56,924 nt of DNA, from contig JAQWKT010000053.1 in the NCBI GenBank assembly GCA_029247685.1, positions 1-56,924 of the forward strand, in the 5' to 3' direction. The notes beneath the pieces are model-generated. The model did not search any database. It was given only the letters and a program-made list of their open reading frames with translations, and had not been told where the DNA came from. Both the position numbers and the translations under genes were made by a program. How positions within the stretch are numbered: position 1 is the stretch's first letter; each line of letters begins with the position of its first letter. The DNA comes from Crocinitomicaceae bacterium (lineage in GTDB: Bacteria; Bacteroidota; Bacteroidia; Flavobacteriales_D; Crocinitomicaceae). Below are positions 44,221 through 53,039 of the stretch, one piece after another.

Positions 44221-45246
44221 ATGGGGCTTTTTAGTTTTTTCACACAAGAAATAGCAATCGATCTTGGAACGGCAAACACCTTAATTATTCACAACGATAA
44301 GGTTGTGGTGGATGAACCATCTATTGTAGCAAAAGATATACAATCTGGAAAAATTGTTGCTATTGGAAAAAGGGCGCAACAAATGCACGGAAAAACCCAC
44401 AAAAAAATTGAAACTGTTCGTCCTTTAAAAGATGGGGTTATTGCAGATTTTCAGAGTGCTGAGCAAATGATTCGAGGAATGATTAAAATGATTAATCCTG
44501 GCAGAAACTTATTTAACCCTGCTTTAAGAATGGTTATTTGTATTCCTTCTGGAATTACTGAAGTTGAAAAAAGAGCTGTTAGAGATTCTGCTGAACATGC
44601 TGGAGCAAAAGAAGTTTATTTAATTCATGAGCCGATGGCTGCTGCTATAGGAATAGGAATAGATGTGGAAGAGCCTATGGGAAATATGATCATCGATATT
44701 GGTGGAGGAACTTCAGAAATTGCCGTTATTGCTCTAGGTGGTATCGTTTGTGATAAATCTATTAGAGTTGCTGGGGATGATTTCACACAAGACATAGAAG
44801 AGTATATGAGAAGACAACACAATATGCTTGTTGGAGAACGAACTGCTGAACAAATAAAAATTGAAGTAGGAGCGGCAAACCCAGAACTAGATGAGCCGCC
44901 AGAAGATTATGCCGTTCGGGGAAGAGATTTGGTTACTGGAATACCAAAAGAAATCGTCGTTTCTTATACAGAAATTGCATACGCCCTAGATAACACTATT
45001 TCAAAAATAGAAGAAGCTATCTTGAGTGCACTTGAAATGACTCCTCCTGAACTATCAGCAGATATTTATAGAACTGGTATTTATCTTGCTGGTGGCGGTT
45101 CTATGTTAAGAGGTTTAGATAAACGTATTTCAGGCAAAACAAAGCTTCCTGTTTGGATTGCCGAAGACCCTTTAAGAGCAGTTGCAAGAGGGACAAGTAT
45201 TGCTCTAAAAAATATTAATCAATACCAATTTCTTATTCGAGACTAG
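44221..45246 (+). CDS. mreB: Rod-shape determining actin homologue MreB
   Basis: A 341-residue actin-fold protein that forms membrane-bound filaments guiding lateral wall synthesis. Motifs are IAIDLGTANTLI (phosphate 1), IHEPMAAAIG, MIIDIGGGTSEIAVI (phosphate 2) and IYLAGGGSMLRGLD (adenosine). It is the first of a continuous elongasome run: mreB, 37 nt, mreC, overlap, mreD, overlap, mrdA, overlap, rodA. A small AT palindrome (TATTTCGAAATA, 45248-45259) lies just after the stop. Confidence 0.96.
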   Translation: MGLFSFFTQEIAIDLGTANTLIIHNDKVVVDEPSIVAKDIQSGKIVAIGKRAQQMHGKTHKKIETVRPLKDGVIADFQSAEQMIRGMIKMINPGRNLFNPALRMVICIPSGITEVEKRAVRDSAEHAGAKEVYLIHEPMAAAIGIGIDVEEPMGNMIIDIGGGTSEIAVIALGGIVCDKSIRVAGDDFTQDIEEYMRRQHNMLVGERTAEQIKIEVGAANPELDEPPEDYAVRGRDLVTGIPKEIVVSYTEIAYALDNTISKIEEAILSALEMTPPELSADIYRTGIYLAGGGSMLRGLDKRISGKTKLPVWIAEDPLRAVARGTSIALKNINQYQFLIRD

Positions 45247-45283
45247 TTATTTCGAAATAGTTGCTTGATTTTTTTAGTTATTA

Positions 45284-46102
45284 ATGAATAAATTATTCTC
45301 ATTTATTAAAAGGTTCAGGGCTTTATTTGTTTTTATCTTCCTGCAAATTATAGCTCTTAACGCCTATACTAGTTATTTAAAATATCCTAATTCAAAAGTA
45401 TTAACTGCGGCATGGACCTTCAGTTCTTTTTTTATGGAAATAAAAAATAACTTTTCCTCATATCTTTATCTTAAAGACAAAAATAAATCCCTTCAAAAAG
45501 AAAACATTGAATTAAGAAAAAAAAACGAATCTAGTTTCATTTGCTTGAATAAACAGACCGGCAAGGTTAACGACTCTATTTTTCACCAACGATATGATTT
45601 TATTTCTGCTAACGTGATAAACTCCACAACAAATAGAAGAAATAATTTTTTTACTCTTGACGTGGGGTCACTTCAAAAAATAACGCCAGGAATGGGCGTT
45701 TATTCTTCCCAAGGAATTGTTGGAATTGTTCATGGGGTTAGCGATCATTTTTCTTTAATAAAATCGGTCTTATCAAAAGAGATAAACATCGCTATAGAAA
45801 TTGAGCCAAGCATGAGTTTTGGGTTTCTTGATTGGACAGGAGAAAACGCTAAAACAGGTTTAATTACAGGTGTTTCAAATGATGCAATAATAAAAAAGAA
45901 TAACCGCGTAAAAACTCGAGGAGGGCTTTTGTTTCCTAGGGGTCTTTCTGTTGGGACAGTTAAAGAGGTTAAAAAAATTGAAGGGAAGCCAGAATGGGAG
46001 ATTTCTTTTAATTTCTCAGAAAATTATAGCCATTTACAAAATGTTTATGTGGTAAAAGATTTGTTAGGAACAGAACAAAAACAATTAGAAACCAAAAAAT
46101 GA
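45284..46102 (+). CDS. mreC: Rod-shape determining protein MreC
   Basis: A 272-residue bitopic membrane protein. One span (about 13-28) is followed by a short coiled coil (KDKNKSLQKENIELRKKNES) and the two-barrel periplasmic domain with FFTLDVGSLQKITPGMGVYSSQGIVGIV. MreC ties MreB filaments to the PBP2-RodA synthase. The stop overlaps the mreD start by 4 bp. Confidence 0.93.
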   Translation: MNKLFSFIKRFRALFVFIFLQIIALNAYTSYLKYPNSKVLTAAWTFSSFFMEIKNNFSSYLYLKDKNKSLQKENIELRKKNESSFICLNKQTGKVNDSIFHQRYDFISANVINSTTNRRNNFFTLDVGSLQKITPGMGVYSSQGIVGIVHGVSDHFSLIKSVLSKEINIAIEIEPSMSFGFLDWTGENAKTGLITGVSNDAIIKKNNRVKTRGGLLFPRGLSVGTVKEVKKIEGKPEWEISFNFSENYSHLQNVYVVKDLLGTEQKQLETKK

Positions 46103-46608
46103 TGCGTAAATTAATTTTAGGAGGGTTTTTTGTTTTTGTTCTTCAGATCTTTTTTTTAAATGGTCTTGATTTTTCTTCCTCGGTATATATAATGATCTAT
46201 CCGCTTATTCTTTTTCTTCTACCGTTTAATACGAAGCCTGTTTTTTTGTTTGTTTGGGCTTTTCTTTTTGGGTTTTTAATAGATTTTTTCTCAAATAGTT
46301 TTGGTCTTCATGCTTCTTCTCTTGTTGCGGCAGCAGCTATTAGGGTTGGCGTTTTTTATTTGCTAACCCCTAGAGATGGATACGATTCTATTCTTTTTCC
46401 TTCCATAAAAAAATTAGGATTGAAATGGATTTTAACCTCCTTTTCTTTCATTCTTTTTTTTCATCATTTTTGGTTTTTTTGTGTCGAATATTTTAGTTTT
46501 AATGCAACTTCTATAATTTTAAAAAACACCTTTCTAAGCTTTTTCTTTTCTTTTATTTGTTGTGTTTGTTTTTATGTTCTGTTTTTTTTTAAAAAACTTA
46601 GTAAATGA
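46099..46608 (+). CDS. mreD: Rod-shape determining protein MreD
   Basis: A 169-residue, mostly hydrophobic protein with about five spans. Its conserved element is FLFGFLIDFFSNSFGLHASSLVAAA. Sequence is poorly conserved in this family, so the call leans on position between mreC and mrdA, with 4-bp overlaps on both sides, plus length and topology. The stop codon lies within a TGA/ATG overlap with mrdA. Confidence 0.88.
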   Translation: MMRKLILGGFFVFVLQIFFLNGLDFSSSVYIMIYPLILFLLPFNTKPVFLFVWAFLFGFLIDFFSNSFGLHASSLVAAAAIRVGVFYLLTPRDGYDSILFPSIKKLGLKWILTSFSFILFFHHFWFFCVEYFSFNATSIILKNTFLSFFFSFICCVCFYVLFFFKKLSK

Positions 46609-48476
46609 ATCTCAACAATAGAAAATATATCATTCTTTTTTTTATTGTTTTTATTGGTGTTCTATATTTTTTTAGGTTAATTCACATGCAATTAATCGAT
46701 GTTTCTTGGAAATTACGCGCTCAAGAAATTTCCGAAAAAAGAAAAGTAATAATTCCTGCTAGGGGCGTTATTTTTGATAGAAACAAAAATAAAATCGTTT
46801 CAAACATAACTTACTACAACCTAATGTTTGTTGAAAAAAACATTGTTGATTTAGACACTTCTTCTTTTGCTAAATTAGTAAACATGAGTGTAGAAGATGT
46901 TAAAAAGAGATTCTTAGAAATAAAGAAAAAACAAGGAACCTATTATAACAAAAACACAAAAAAAAGAACCTCTAATTATTTAAAATCAAGGGCTTATCCT
47001 TTTTTAATAGAAATTACTGCTTCAGAAATGGCCACCATTGCTCCATACTTAAATCAGTTTAAGGGGTTTTATAAAGAATCTACTAGTATGCGATTATATC
47101 CTTATAATAATGCCGCAAACATTTTAGGATATATTGCCGAAGTTAGCCCTCAAAATATTAAAAACGATCCTTTTTACAAAGCCGGCTATAATATTGGAAA
47201 AACAGGTATTGAACGTTATTATGAAAAAGAATTAAGGGGTGAAAAAGGGGTTCATTATTTAATCAAATCTGCACAAAATAATGCTGTAGAACCATATGAA
47301 AACGGGATTTTTGACACTCTCGCTACTCAAGGAGCATCAATCAGTTTAGGTTTGGATATTAAGCTGCAACAATATAGCGAGAAGTTAATGCAAAATAAAA
47401 AGGGTTGTGTCGTGGCTATAGAGCCTTCTTCAGGAGAAATATTAAGCCTTGTTTCTTCCCCAACATTTGATCCAAATCTTCTTGTTGGAAAAAAAAACAT
47501 CTCTAAAAATTATCCTGCATTAGTAAAAAACAAAAACAAGCCTTTATACCCTCGGCCTCTTGCCGCAGAATATCCTCCAGGGTCTATTTTTAAACTTGTT
47601 CAGTCTTTGATTGGGTTACAAGAAAAAGTAGTTACGCCTAATTCTAGTTTTCCTTGTACAAAAAGCATGGTTGGCTGTCATAACCACCCTAAAGCAAAAT
47701 CAATTTCTGAAGCAATAAAATATTCTTGTAATCCTTATTATTATTATTTAATGAGAAAGGTTATACATCAAAAAGAAAATAAAAACCTTTTTATGGATGC
47801 TGCTATTGGATTAGAAAAATGGGTAAAGTATATGCATCGTTTTAATCTAGGAAAAAAGATAGAAACGGATATACCAGGATTAAGAAGTGGACTAATTCCC
47901 GATGTTCGTTTTTATAATAAATGGTATGGTAAAAATAAATGGAAGTTTTCTACGATTCGTTCAATTGCTATTGGTCAAGGTGAAGTTAAGTTAACGCCTA
48001 TTCAAATGGCTAATATAGCGGCTATAATAGCTAATCGTGGATGGTATTATACTCCTCATTTTATAAAAAAAATAGAGAATAAAAAAATAGATGAAAAGTA
48101 TACCACAAAAAATCAAACCGGCATAAATAAAGAATATTTTGAACCTATAATATCTGGAATGCATAAAGTCATTTATGAAGCTGGCGGAACCGCTCGTTTG
48201 GCAAGAATAAAAGACATTTCTATCTGTGGAAAAACTGGAACAGTGCAAAATCCACATGGCAAAGACCATTCGGTTTTTATTGCCTTTGCACCAAAAGATA
48301 ATCCAAAAATTGCTGTCGCTGTTTTTGTAGAAAATGCTGGTTTTGGTGGGACTTGGGCGGCGCCAATAGCAAGTTTAGTTATTGAAAAATACATTAAAGG
48401 AAAAATAGAAATCACCAAAAAAGAAACTCGTGTTCTTGAAGCAAACTTATTAATTAACACAAAAAATGAGAAATAA
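46605..48476 (+). CDS. mrdA: Penicillin-binding protein 2 (elongation transpeptidase)
   Basis: The class B transpeptidase paired with RodA, cross-linking lateral wall. It has 623 residues. A span (about 9-26) is followed by the pedestal (ARGVIFDRNKNKIV) and the transpeptidase domain with SxxK in YPPGSIFKLVQS, SxN in IKYSCNPYYYY and KTG in ICGKTGTVQNPHG. Other landmarks are AIGQGEVKLTPIQMAN and DHSVFIAFAPKDNPKIAVAVFVEN. The start overlaps mreD by 4 bp and the end overlaps rodA by 11 bp. Confidence 0.95.
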   Translation: MNLNNRKYIILFFIVFIGVLYFFRLIHMQLIDVSWKLRAQEISEKRKVIIPARGVIFDRNKNKIVSNITYYNLMFVEKNIVDLDTSSFAKLVNMSVEDVKKRFLEIKKKQGTYYNKNTKKRTSNYLKSRAYPFLIEITASEMATIAPYLNQFKGFYKESTSMRLYPYNNAANILGYIAEVSPQNIKNDPFYKAGYNIGKTGIERYYEKELRGEKGVHYLIKSAQNNAVEPYENGIFDTLATQGASISLGLDIKLQQYSEKLMQNKKGCVVAIEPSSGEILSLVSSPTFDPNLLVGKKNISKNYPALVKNKNKPLYPRPLAAEYPPGSIFKLVQSLIGLQEKVVTPNSSFPCTKSMVGCHNHPKAKSISEAIKYSCNPYYYYLMRKVIHQKENKNLFMDAAIGLEKWVKYMHRFNLGKKIETDIPGLRSGLIPDVRFYNKWYGKNKWKFSTIRSIAIGQGEVKLTPIQMANIAAIIANRGWYYTPHFIKKIENKKIDEKYTTKNQTGINKEYFEPIISGMHKVIYEAGGTARLARIKDISICGKTGTVQNPHGKDHSVFIAFAPKDNPKIAVAVFVENAGFGGTWAAPIASLVIEKYIKGKIEITKKETRVLEANLLINTKNEK

Positions 48477-49854
48477 TAAGGGCTTATTTAACAATTTAGA
48501 TTGGATTTTAATTTTAATCTATTTTCTGCTTGTTTCTATTGGTTTATTAACTATTTATTCCGTTGCTTATAACGAAGAAAACGCTTCTCTTTTTTCTTTC
48601 TCTGAAAAATACGGTAAGCAGTTTTTCTTTGTTTTAATAGCGCTTTTTTGTGGTTTTATTCTATTCTTAATTGACGCGGATATCTATAAAAAATTTGCTG
48701 TTCCTATTTATTTTTCGGTAATTTTTATGTTACTCATCGTGCTGTTTATGCCTCCTATAAACGGAGCGAGATCTTGGATAGGAATAGGTCCTTTTGGAGT
48801 ACAACCAGCCGAGTTTGCAAAAATTGCAAGTGCTTTATTACTTGCCAAATACCTTAGTTCTATCGACTTAAAACATCAAGATAGTAAAAAGCTTTTTTTT
48901 GCTTTAAGCATTCTTTTTCTTCCGATGGGGCTTATTTTATTGCAACCTGACGCAGGAACATTTTTAGTTTTCACTTCTTTTTTATTTGTTTTTTATAGAG
49001 AAGGGGTTTCTTTTGATCCTTTCTTTTTGTTTTTTATCAATAACCTTTTACGATTAAACTATAAAAGAACTTGGATCGGGGTTCATTTTATTCCTATTGC
49101 TTTTATTTTTATTGTTCTTGCTTTACTTGCTTTACTAAGCAACTCATATTCCTTTAATTTATTCTCTTATAAAATAAATGGGTTTTATTTGTTAATTCTT
49201 TCTCTTTTTCTTTTTTGTACTTGTTTTGGTTTTATTTTTTATCGCTTTGGAAATAAAAGAGAGAGGAAAAATTCCATTATTGCTGTTTCCATTGCTTTTG
49301 TTTTAGCTGGACTTGTGGTTTCAACAGTACACTTGTGCTTTAATAAATTAGCCAGTCATCAAAAAAACAGAATCGAGTTATTTTTAGGTATAAAAAGTGA
49401 TCCGGATGGACAAGATTATAATAGAAATAGGGCAATGGCAGCTGTTGGTTCTGGTGGGTTTTATGGAAAGGGGTATAAAAATGCTTCGGTATCAAGTGTT
49501 AAAACAAACCATGTTCCTGAAAGCGAAACCGATTTTATTTTTTGTCCTTTTGCAGAGGAGTGGGGTTTTCTCGGATCTGCTTTTCTACTCTTTTTATTTC
49601 TCGCTTTAATTATCCGTATTATTATTATTGCGGAAAGGCAACGCTCTTCTTTTAATAGAATTTATGCGTATTGTGTTGCCATGATTTTATTTTATCATTT
49701 AACTATTAATATTGGAATGAACATTGGCTTTGCTCCTATCATAGGAATTCCTTTGCCCTTTTTTAGCTATGGAGGCTCTTCTATTTTATCTTTCACTATT
49801 ATGCTTTTTTTGCTTTTAAAACTTGATAGCCAAAGAATGAACGCCTTAAGTTAA
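48466..49854 (+). CDS. rodA: RodA, SEDS-family peptidoglycan polymerase
   Basis: The membrane glycosyltransferase that polymerises lipid II with PBP2. It has 462 residues and about ten or more spans. SEDS landmarks are INGARSWIGIGPFGVQPAEFAKIA, LQPDAGTFLVF, NRAMAAVGSGGFYGKGY, HVPESETDFIF and GIPLPFFSYGGSSILSF. The central region between the third and fourth landmarks (about 180-300) has roughly 40 more residues, including an extra hydrophobic stretch, than the 420-residue flavobacterial RodA I recall. Confidence 0.93.
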   Translation: MRNNKGLFNNLDWILILIYFLLVSIGLLTIYSVAYNEENASLFSFSEKYGKQFFFVLIALFCGFILFLIDADIYKKFAVPIYFSVIFMLLIVLFMPPINGARSWIGIGPFGVQPAEFAKIASALLLAKYLSSIDLKHQDSKKLFFALSILFLPMGLILLQPDAGTFLVFTSFLFVFYREGVSFDPFFLFFINNLLRLNYKRTWIGVHFIPIAFIFIVLALLALLSNSYSFNLFSYKINGFYLLILSLFLFCTCFGFIFYRFGNKRERKNSIIAVSIAFVLAGLVVSTVHLCFNKLASHQKNRIELFLGIKSDPDGQDYNRNRAMAAVGSGGFYGKGYKNASVSSVKTNHVPESETDFIFCPFAEEWGFLGSAFLLFLFLALIIRIIIIAERQRSSFNRIYAYCVAMILFYHLTINIGMNIGFAPIIGIPLPFFSYGGSSILSFTIMLFLLLKLDSQRMNALS

Positions 49855-49897
49855 AGCAATAGTTTTTGTTTAACTTTACATTTTAGATTACCTTTTT

Positions 49898-52348
49898 ATG
49901 AAGCGAAAATATATTTTTATTTCCCTTTTTTGGATTTGTATTGTTTCCCCTGTGGTCGTTTTATATTGTCTTTTTGCTTTTCAAAAGGAAGAAGAACTTC
50001 CTTCGGTTGCTATGCTGGATGCTCCTCCGGAAATGTTAGCCTCATTGGTTTTGTCAGATAATGGAGATACGATAGGTAGATACTTTAAAATTAATAGAAC
50101 CTCTACTAGTTATAATGCAATCTCTCCATATGTTATTGATGCGCTTATCTCCACTGAAGACGAAAGATTTTATGAGCACTCTGGTATCGATTTTCGTGCT
50201 TTGGCGCGAGCGATTAAAGGATTAGGAAAATCGGGAGGAGCTTCAACTATTACACAACAATTATCCAAACTTATTTTTACCCTTCAAAAAAGAAAAGAAA
50301 AAAAGAAGCCTTCTTCTGGAATGCTCTCAAGAATCAACGAAAAAGTAAAAGAAAACATTATAGCAACACGTCTAGAAAAAAGATATTGTAAAGAAGAAAT
50401 AATAACCATGTACCTTAATCAATTTGATTTTTTACATAATGCTGTTGGAATTGAAAATGCGGCAAGAGTTTATTTTAATAAATCCCCTTTACAACTTAAT
50501 AAAGTTGAAGCAGCAACCTTGGTTGGAATGTGTAAAAACCCTTCTTTATATAATCCATATAGTTTTAAAAGAAAAGACTATAAAAGGAAAATTGCTAAAA
50601 AGAAGGGAATATCAATAAAAAATGTAGCAAAAACAGAGGTTAATGCATTGCGAAAGAAAGATTCATTAAGAATGGTTAACCGAAGAAACCAAGTATTAAT
50701 GCAATGGTTTAAAAACAGCAAAAGCAATAATCCACATGTTAAAAACAAACTAACACAAAAAGAAGTAGACTCTTTAAAAAGAAAGCCTATTGTTGTTAAT
50801 TATCAACAAGTCGATCATAAAAAAGGGCTTGCTCCATATTTTAGGGAAGCTGTTCGAGCAGAAGTTTCTTCTTTGTTAAAACAAAAAGATGTAAAAGGAA
50901 ATTATATCTATGCGAAAGAAAATGGAAAACCATATAACATTTATGAAGATGGGTTGAAAATACACACCTCCTTAAACCTAAACCTACAAAAACATGCAGA
51001 GTATGCCGTGAATCATCATTTAAAGAAAAACTTACAACCTGAATTCTTTAAAAACAATAAAAAATTGGATAAAAAACTTTTTTCCAGAAAGGTGAAAAAA
51101 AACACACAAGAAAACGTTATTAAACGTTCTATTAAACAAAGTGATCGCTACAAAAAACTTAAGCTAAAAGGGATTCCTAAAGAGGATATTGAATTAGATT
51201 TTTCTATTCCATGTAAAATGTCTGTTTTTTCATATAATGGAGATATTGACACGATCATGACTCCATATGATTCGGTGTTATATTACCTCCGTTTTTTACA
51301 CGCAGGCCTAGTTTCTATAGAGCCTCAAACAGGGTTTATAAAAGCCTGGGTGGGAGGAACAAACTTTTTTCATTTTAAATACGACCATGTAAAACAAGGG
51401 AAAAGACAGGTTGGGTCAACCATAAAACCTTTCTTTTATTGTTCTGCCATGCATCATGGGATTATTAAACCTTGTACAAAACTTAGTGGTAAAAAAGTAT
51501 GTATCGATATTTTTTATCCCGATAAAAATGAAATTATTCCAGGAAGAAAGCCCTGGTGTCCTGCCGGTAAACCTTTAAAAAATGCAACTTTTGGTAGAGG
51601 TTTAATGACTTCAAATAACCCCGCAACTGCTGAAATAATGAAACTTTGGGGTGGTTTTGTAGGACCAAAAGACTTTGCAAAGTTTTTAAGCAATTTAAAT
51701 ATTAATGTTCCGTCACATCAAATCGCTCCTTCTATGATTTTGGGGACCATGGACGTTTCTATTATGGATATGGTCGCTGCGCAAGCCGTTTTTGTTAATG
51801 AAGGAATGTACTTTAAACCAAAATCTATTTTACGAATAGAAAATAGAAAAGGAAAGGTTATTTACAGTGTTGAAGCGGACGCTAAAGAAGTTTTTGATGC
51901 AAACGCAGCTTATGAAACACTTAAACTAATGAAAGGGGTTATTACTTCTGGTACAGGACGTAGTTTAAGGGGTTCTTATTTTGATTGGGGTGGAATTACA
52001 CAACCAACTGCTGGAAAAACAGGAACAACTCAAAATAACACCGATGGTTGGTTTATGGGGCTAACTCCTGATTTGGTTACTGGGGTTTGGGTTGGAGCTG
52101 AAGATAAAAACATTTTCTTTACTTCTATGCGATGGGGTCAAGGAGCAAGAATGGCACTTCCTATTTATGGGTATTACATGCAAAAGGTTTATAAAGATAA
52201 AAACATAAACATTTCTCAAAAAGATTTCCCTAAACCTATTAATTATGACCCTAAAAAGTTTGATTGTTCTTTGGAAGACGAGAAAGGAATAGAAGGAAAT
52301 GATTTTGAAGAAATAAATGATTACGAAGACACTTGGATAAATGAATAA
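49898..52348 (+). CDS. Class A penicillin-binding protein (PBP1A-type bifunctional synthase)
   Basis: An 816-residue peptidoglycan synthase. One N-terminal span (about 5-27) precedes the GT51 glycosyltransferase domain with the catalytic Glu in STEDERFYEHSGID, then GGASTITQQLSK and RLEKRYCKEEIITMYLNQ. The transpeptidase domain has SxxK in RQVGSTIKPFF, SxN in MTSNNPATAE and KTG in TAGKTGTTQNNTDGWF. A long Lys-rich linker lies between domains (about 355-440). It ends acidic. It lies 43 nt after rodA and overlaps the CoA-transferase gene by 8 bp. Confidence 0.95.
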   Translation: MKRKYIFISLFWICIVSPVVVLYCLFAFQKEEELPSVAMLDAPPEMLASLVLSDNGDTIGRYFKINRTSTSYNAISPYVIDALISTEDERFYEHSGIDFRALARAIKGLGKSGGASTITQQLSKLIFTLQKRKEKKKPSSGMLSRINEKVKENIIATRLEKRYCKEEIITMYLNQFDFLHNAVGIENAARVYFNKSPLQLNKVEAATLVGMCKNPSLYNPYSFKRKDYKRKIAKKKGISIKNVAKTEVNALRKKDSLRMVNRRNQVLMQWFKNSKSNNPHVKNKLTQKEVDSLKRKPIVVNYQQVDHKKGLAPYFREAVRAEVSSLLKQKDVKGNYIYAKENGKPYNIYEDGLKIHTSLNLNLQKHAEYAVNHHLKKNLQPEFFKNNKKLDKKLFSRKVKKNTQENVIKRSIKQSDRYKKLKLKGIPKEDIELDFSIPCKMSVFSYNGDIDTIMTPYDSVLYYLRFLHAGLVSIEPQTGFIKAWVGGTNFFHFKYDHVKQGKRQVGSTIKPFFYCSAMHHGIIKPCTKLSGKKVCIDIFYPDKNEIIPGRKPWCPAGKPLKNATFGRGLMTSNNPATAEIMKLWGGFVGPKDFAKFLSNLNINVPSHQIAPSMILGTMDVSIMDMVAAQAVFVNEGMYFKPKSILRIENRKGKVIYSVEADAKEVFDANAAYETLKLMKGVITSGTGRSLRGSYFDWGGITQPTAGKTGTTQNNTDGWFMGLTPDLVTGVWVGAEDKNIFFTSMRWGQGARMALPIYGYYMQKVYKDKNINISQKDFPKPINYDPKKFDCSLEDEKGIEGNDFEEINDYEDTWINE

Positions 52349-53039
52349 AGTAGTAAGCAATGTAAAAGATGCTCTTTTTGGAGTAAAGAGTAATATGACT
52401 ATTATGGTTGGTGGTTTTGGTTTATGTGGAATACCTGAAAACGCCATAAAAGAATTGGTTAGTATGAATATTAACGGGTTAACCTGTATTTCAAACAATG
52501 CTGGAGTAGATGATTTTGGATTGGGTCTTCTTCTACAAAAAAAACAAATTCGTAAAATGATTAGCTCCTATGTAGGAGAAAACGATGAGTTTGAAAGACA
52601 AATGCTTTCTGGTGAGTTAGAAGTCGACTTAATTCCTCAAGGTTCATTAGCTGAAAGGTGTCGTGCTGGTGGGGCTGGAATTCCTGCTTTTTTTACTCCT
52701 GCTGGCTATGGAACAGAAGTCGCTGAAGGAAAAGAGATTCGGGTTTTTAATAATAAGCCTCATATTTTAGAGTCTGCTTTAACAGCTGATTTTGCTATCG
52801 TTAAAGCGTGGAAAGGAGACACTGAAGGAAATTTAATTTATAAAGATACCGCTAGAAACTTTAATCCAATGATGGCTATGGCTGGAAAAACAACCATTGC
52901 TGAGGTAGAAGAGTTAGTTCCTGCAGGCGAATTAGATCCTAATATGATTCATACACCAGGAATTTTTGTACAACGTATTTTTAAAGGGTCTCTTTTTGAA
53001 AAAAGAATAGAACAGCGGACTGTTAGAAAGAAAGATTAA
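52341..53039 (+). CDS. scoA: 3-oxoacid CoA-transferase subunit A
   Basis: The alpha subunit of a succinyl-CoA:3-ketoacid (acetoacetate) CoA-transferase, which activates acetoacetate. The 232 residues show MIMVGGFGLCGIPENAI, SNNAGVDDFGLGLLL, GGAGIPAFFTPAGYGT and ARNFNPMMAMAGKTTIAEVEE. The catalytic Glu is in subunit B, and no subunit B gene is in the window: the next gene is a convergent glycosyltransferase. The start overlaps the PBP1A gene by 8 bp, so translation is coupled to a wall-synthesis gene. The stop shares TTAA with the next gene. Confidence 0.93.
   Translation: MNKVVSNVKDALFGVKSNMTIMVGGFGLCGIPENAIKELVSMNINGLTCISNNAGVDDFGLGLLLQKKQIRKMISSYVGENDEFERQMLSGELEVDLIPQGSLAERCRAGGAGIPAFFTPAGYGTEVAEGKEIRVFNNKPHILESALTADFAIVKAWKGDTEGNLIYKDTARNFNPMMAMAGKTTIAEVEELVPAGELDPNMIHTPGIFVQRIFKGSLFEKRIEQRTVRKKD

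Noticed and set aside
45248-45259. Palindrome TATTTCGAAATA followed by T's between mreB and mreC
   Set aside because: The stem is short and AT-rich, and the operon clearly continues, so a terminator is unlikely; weak attenuation cannot be excluded.
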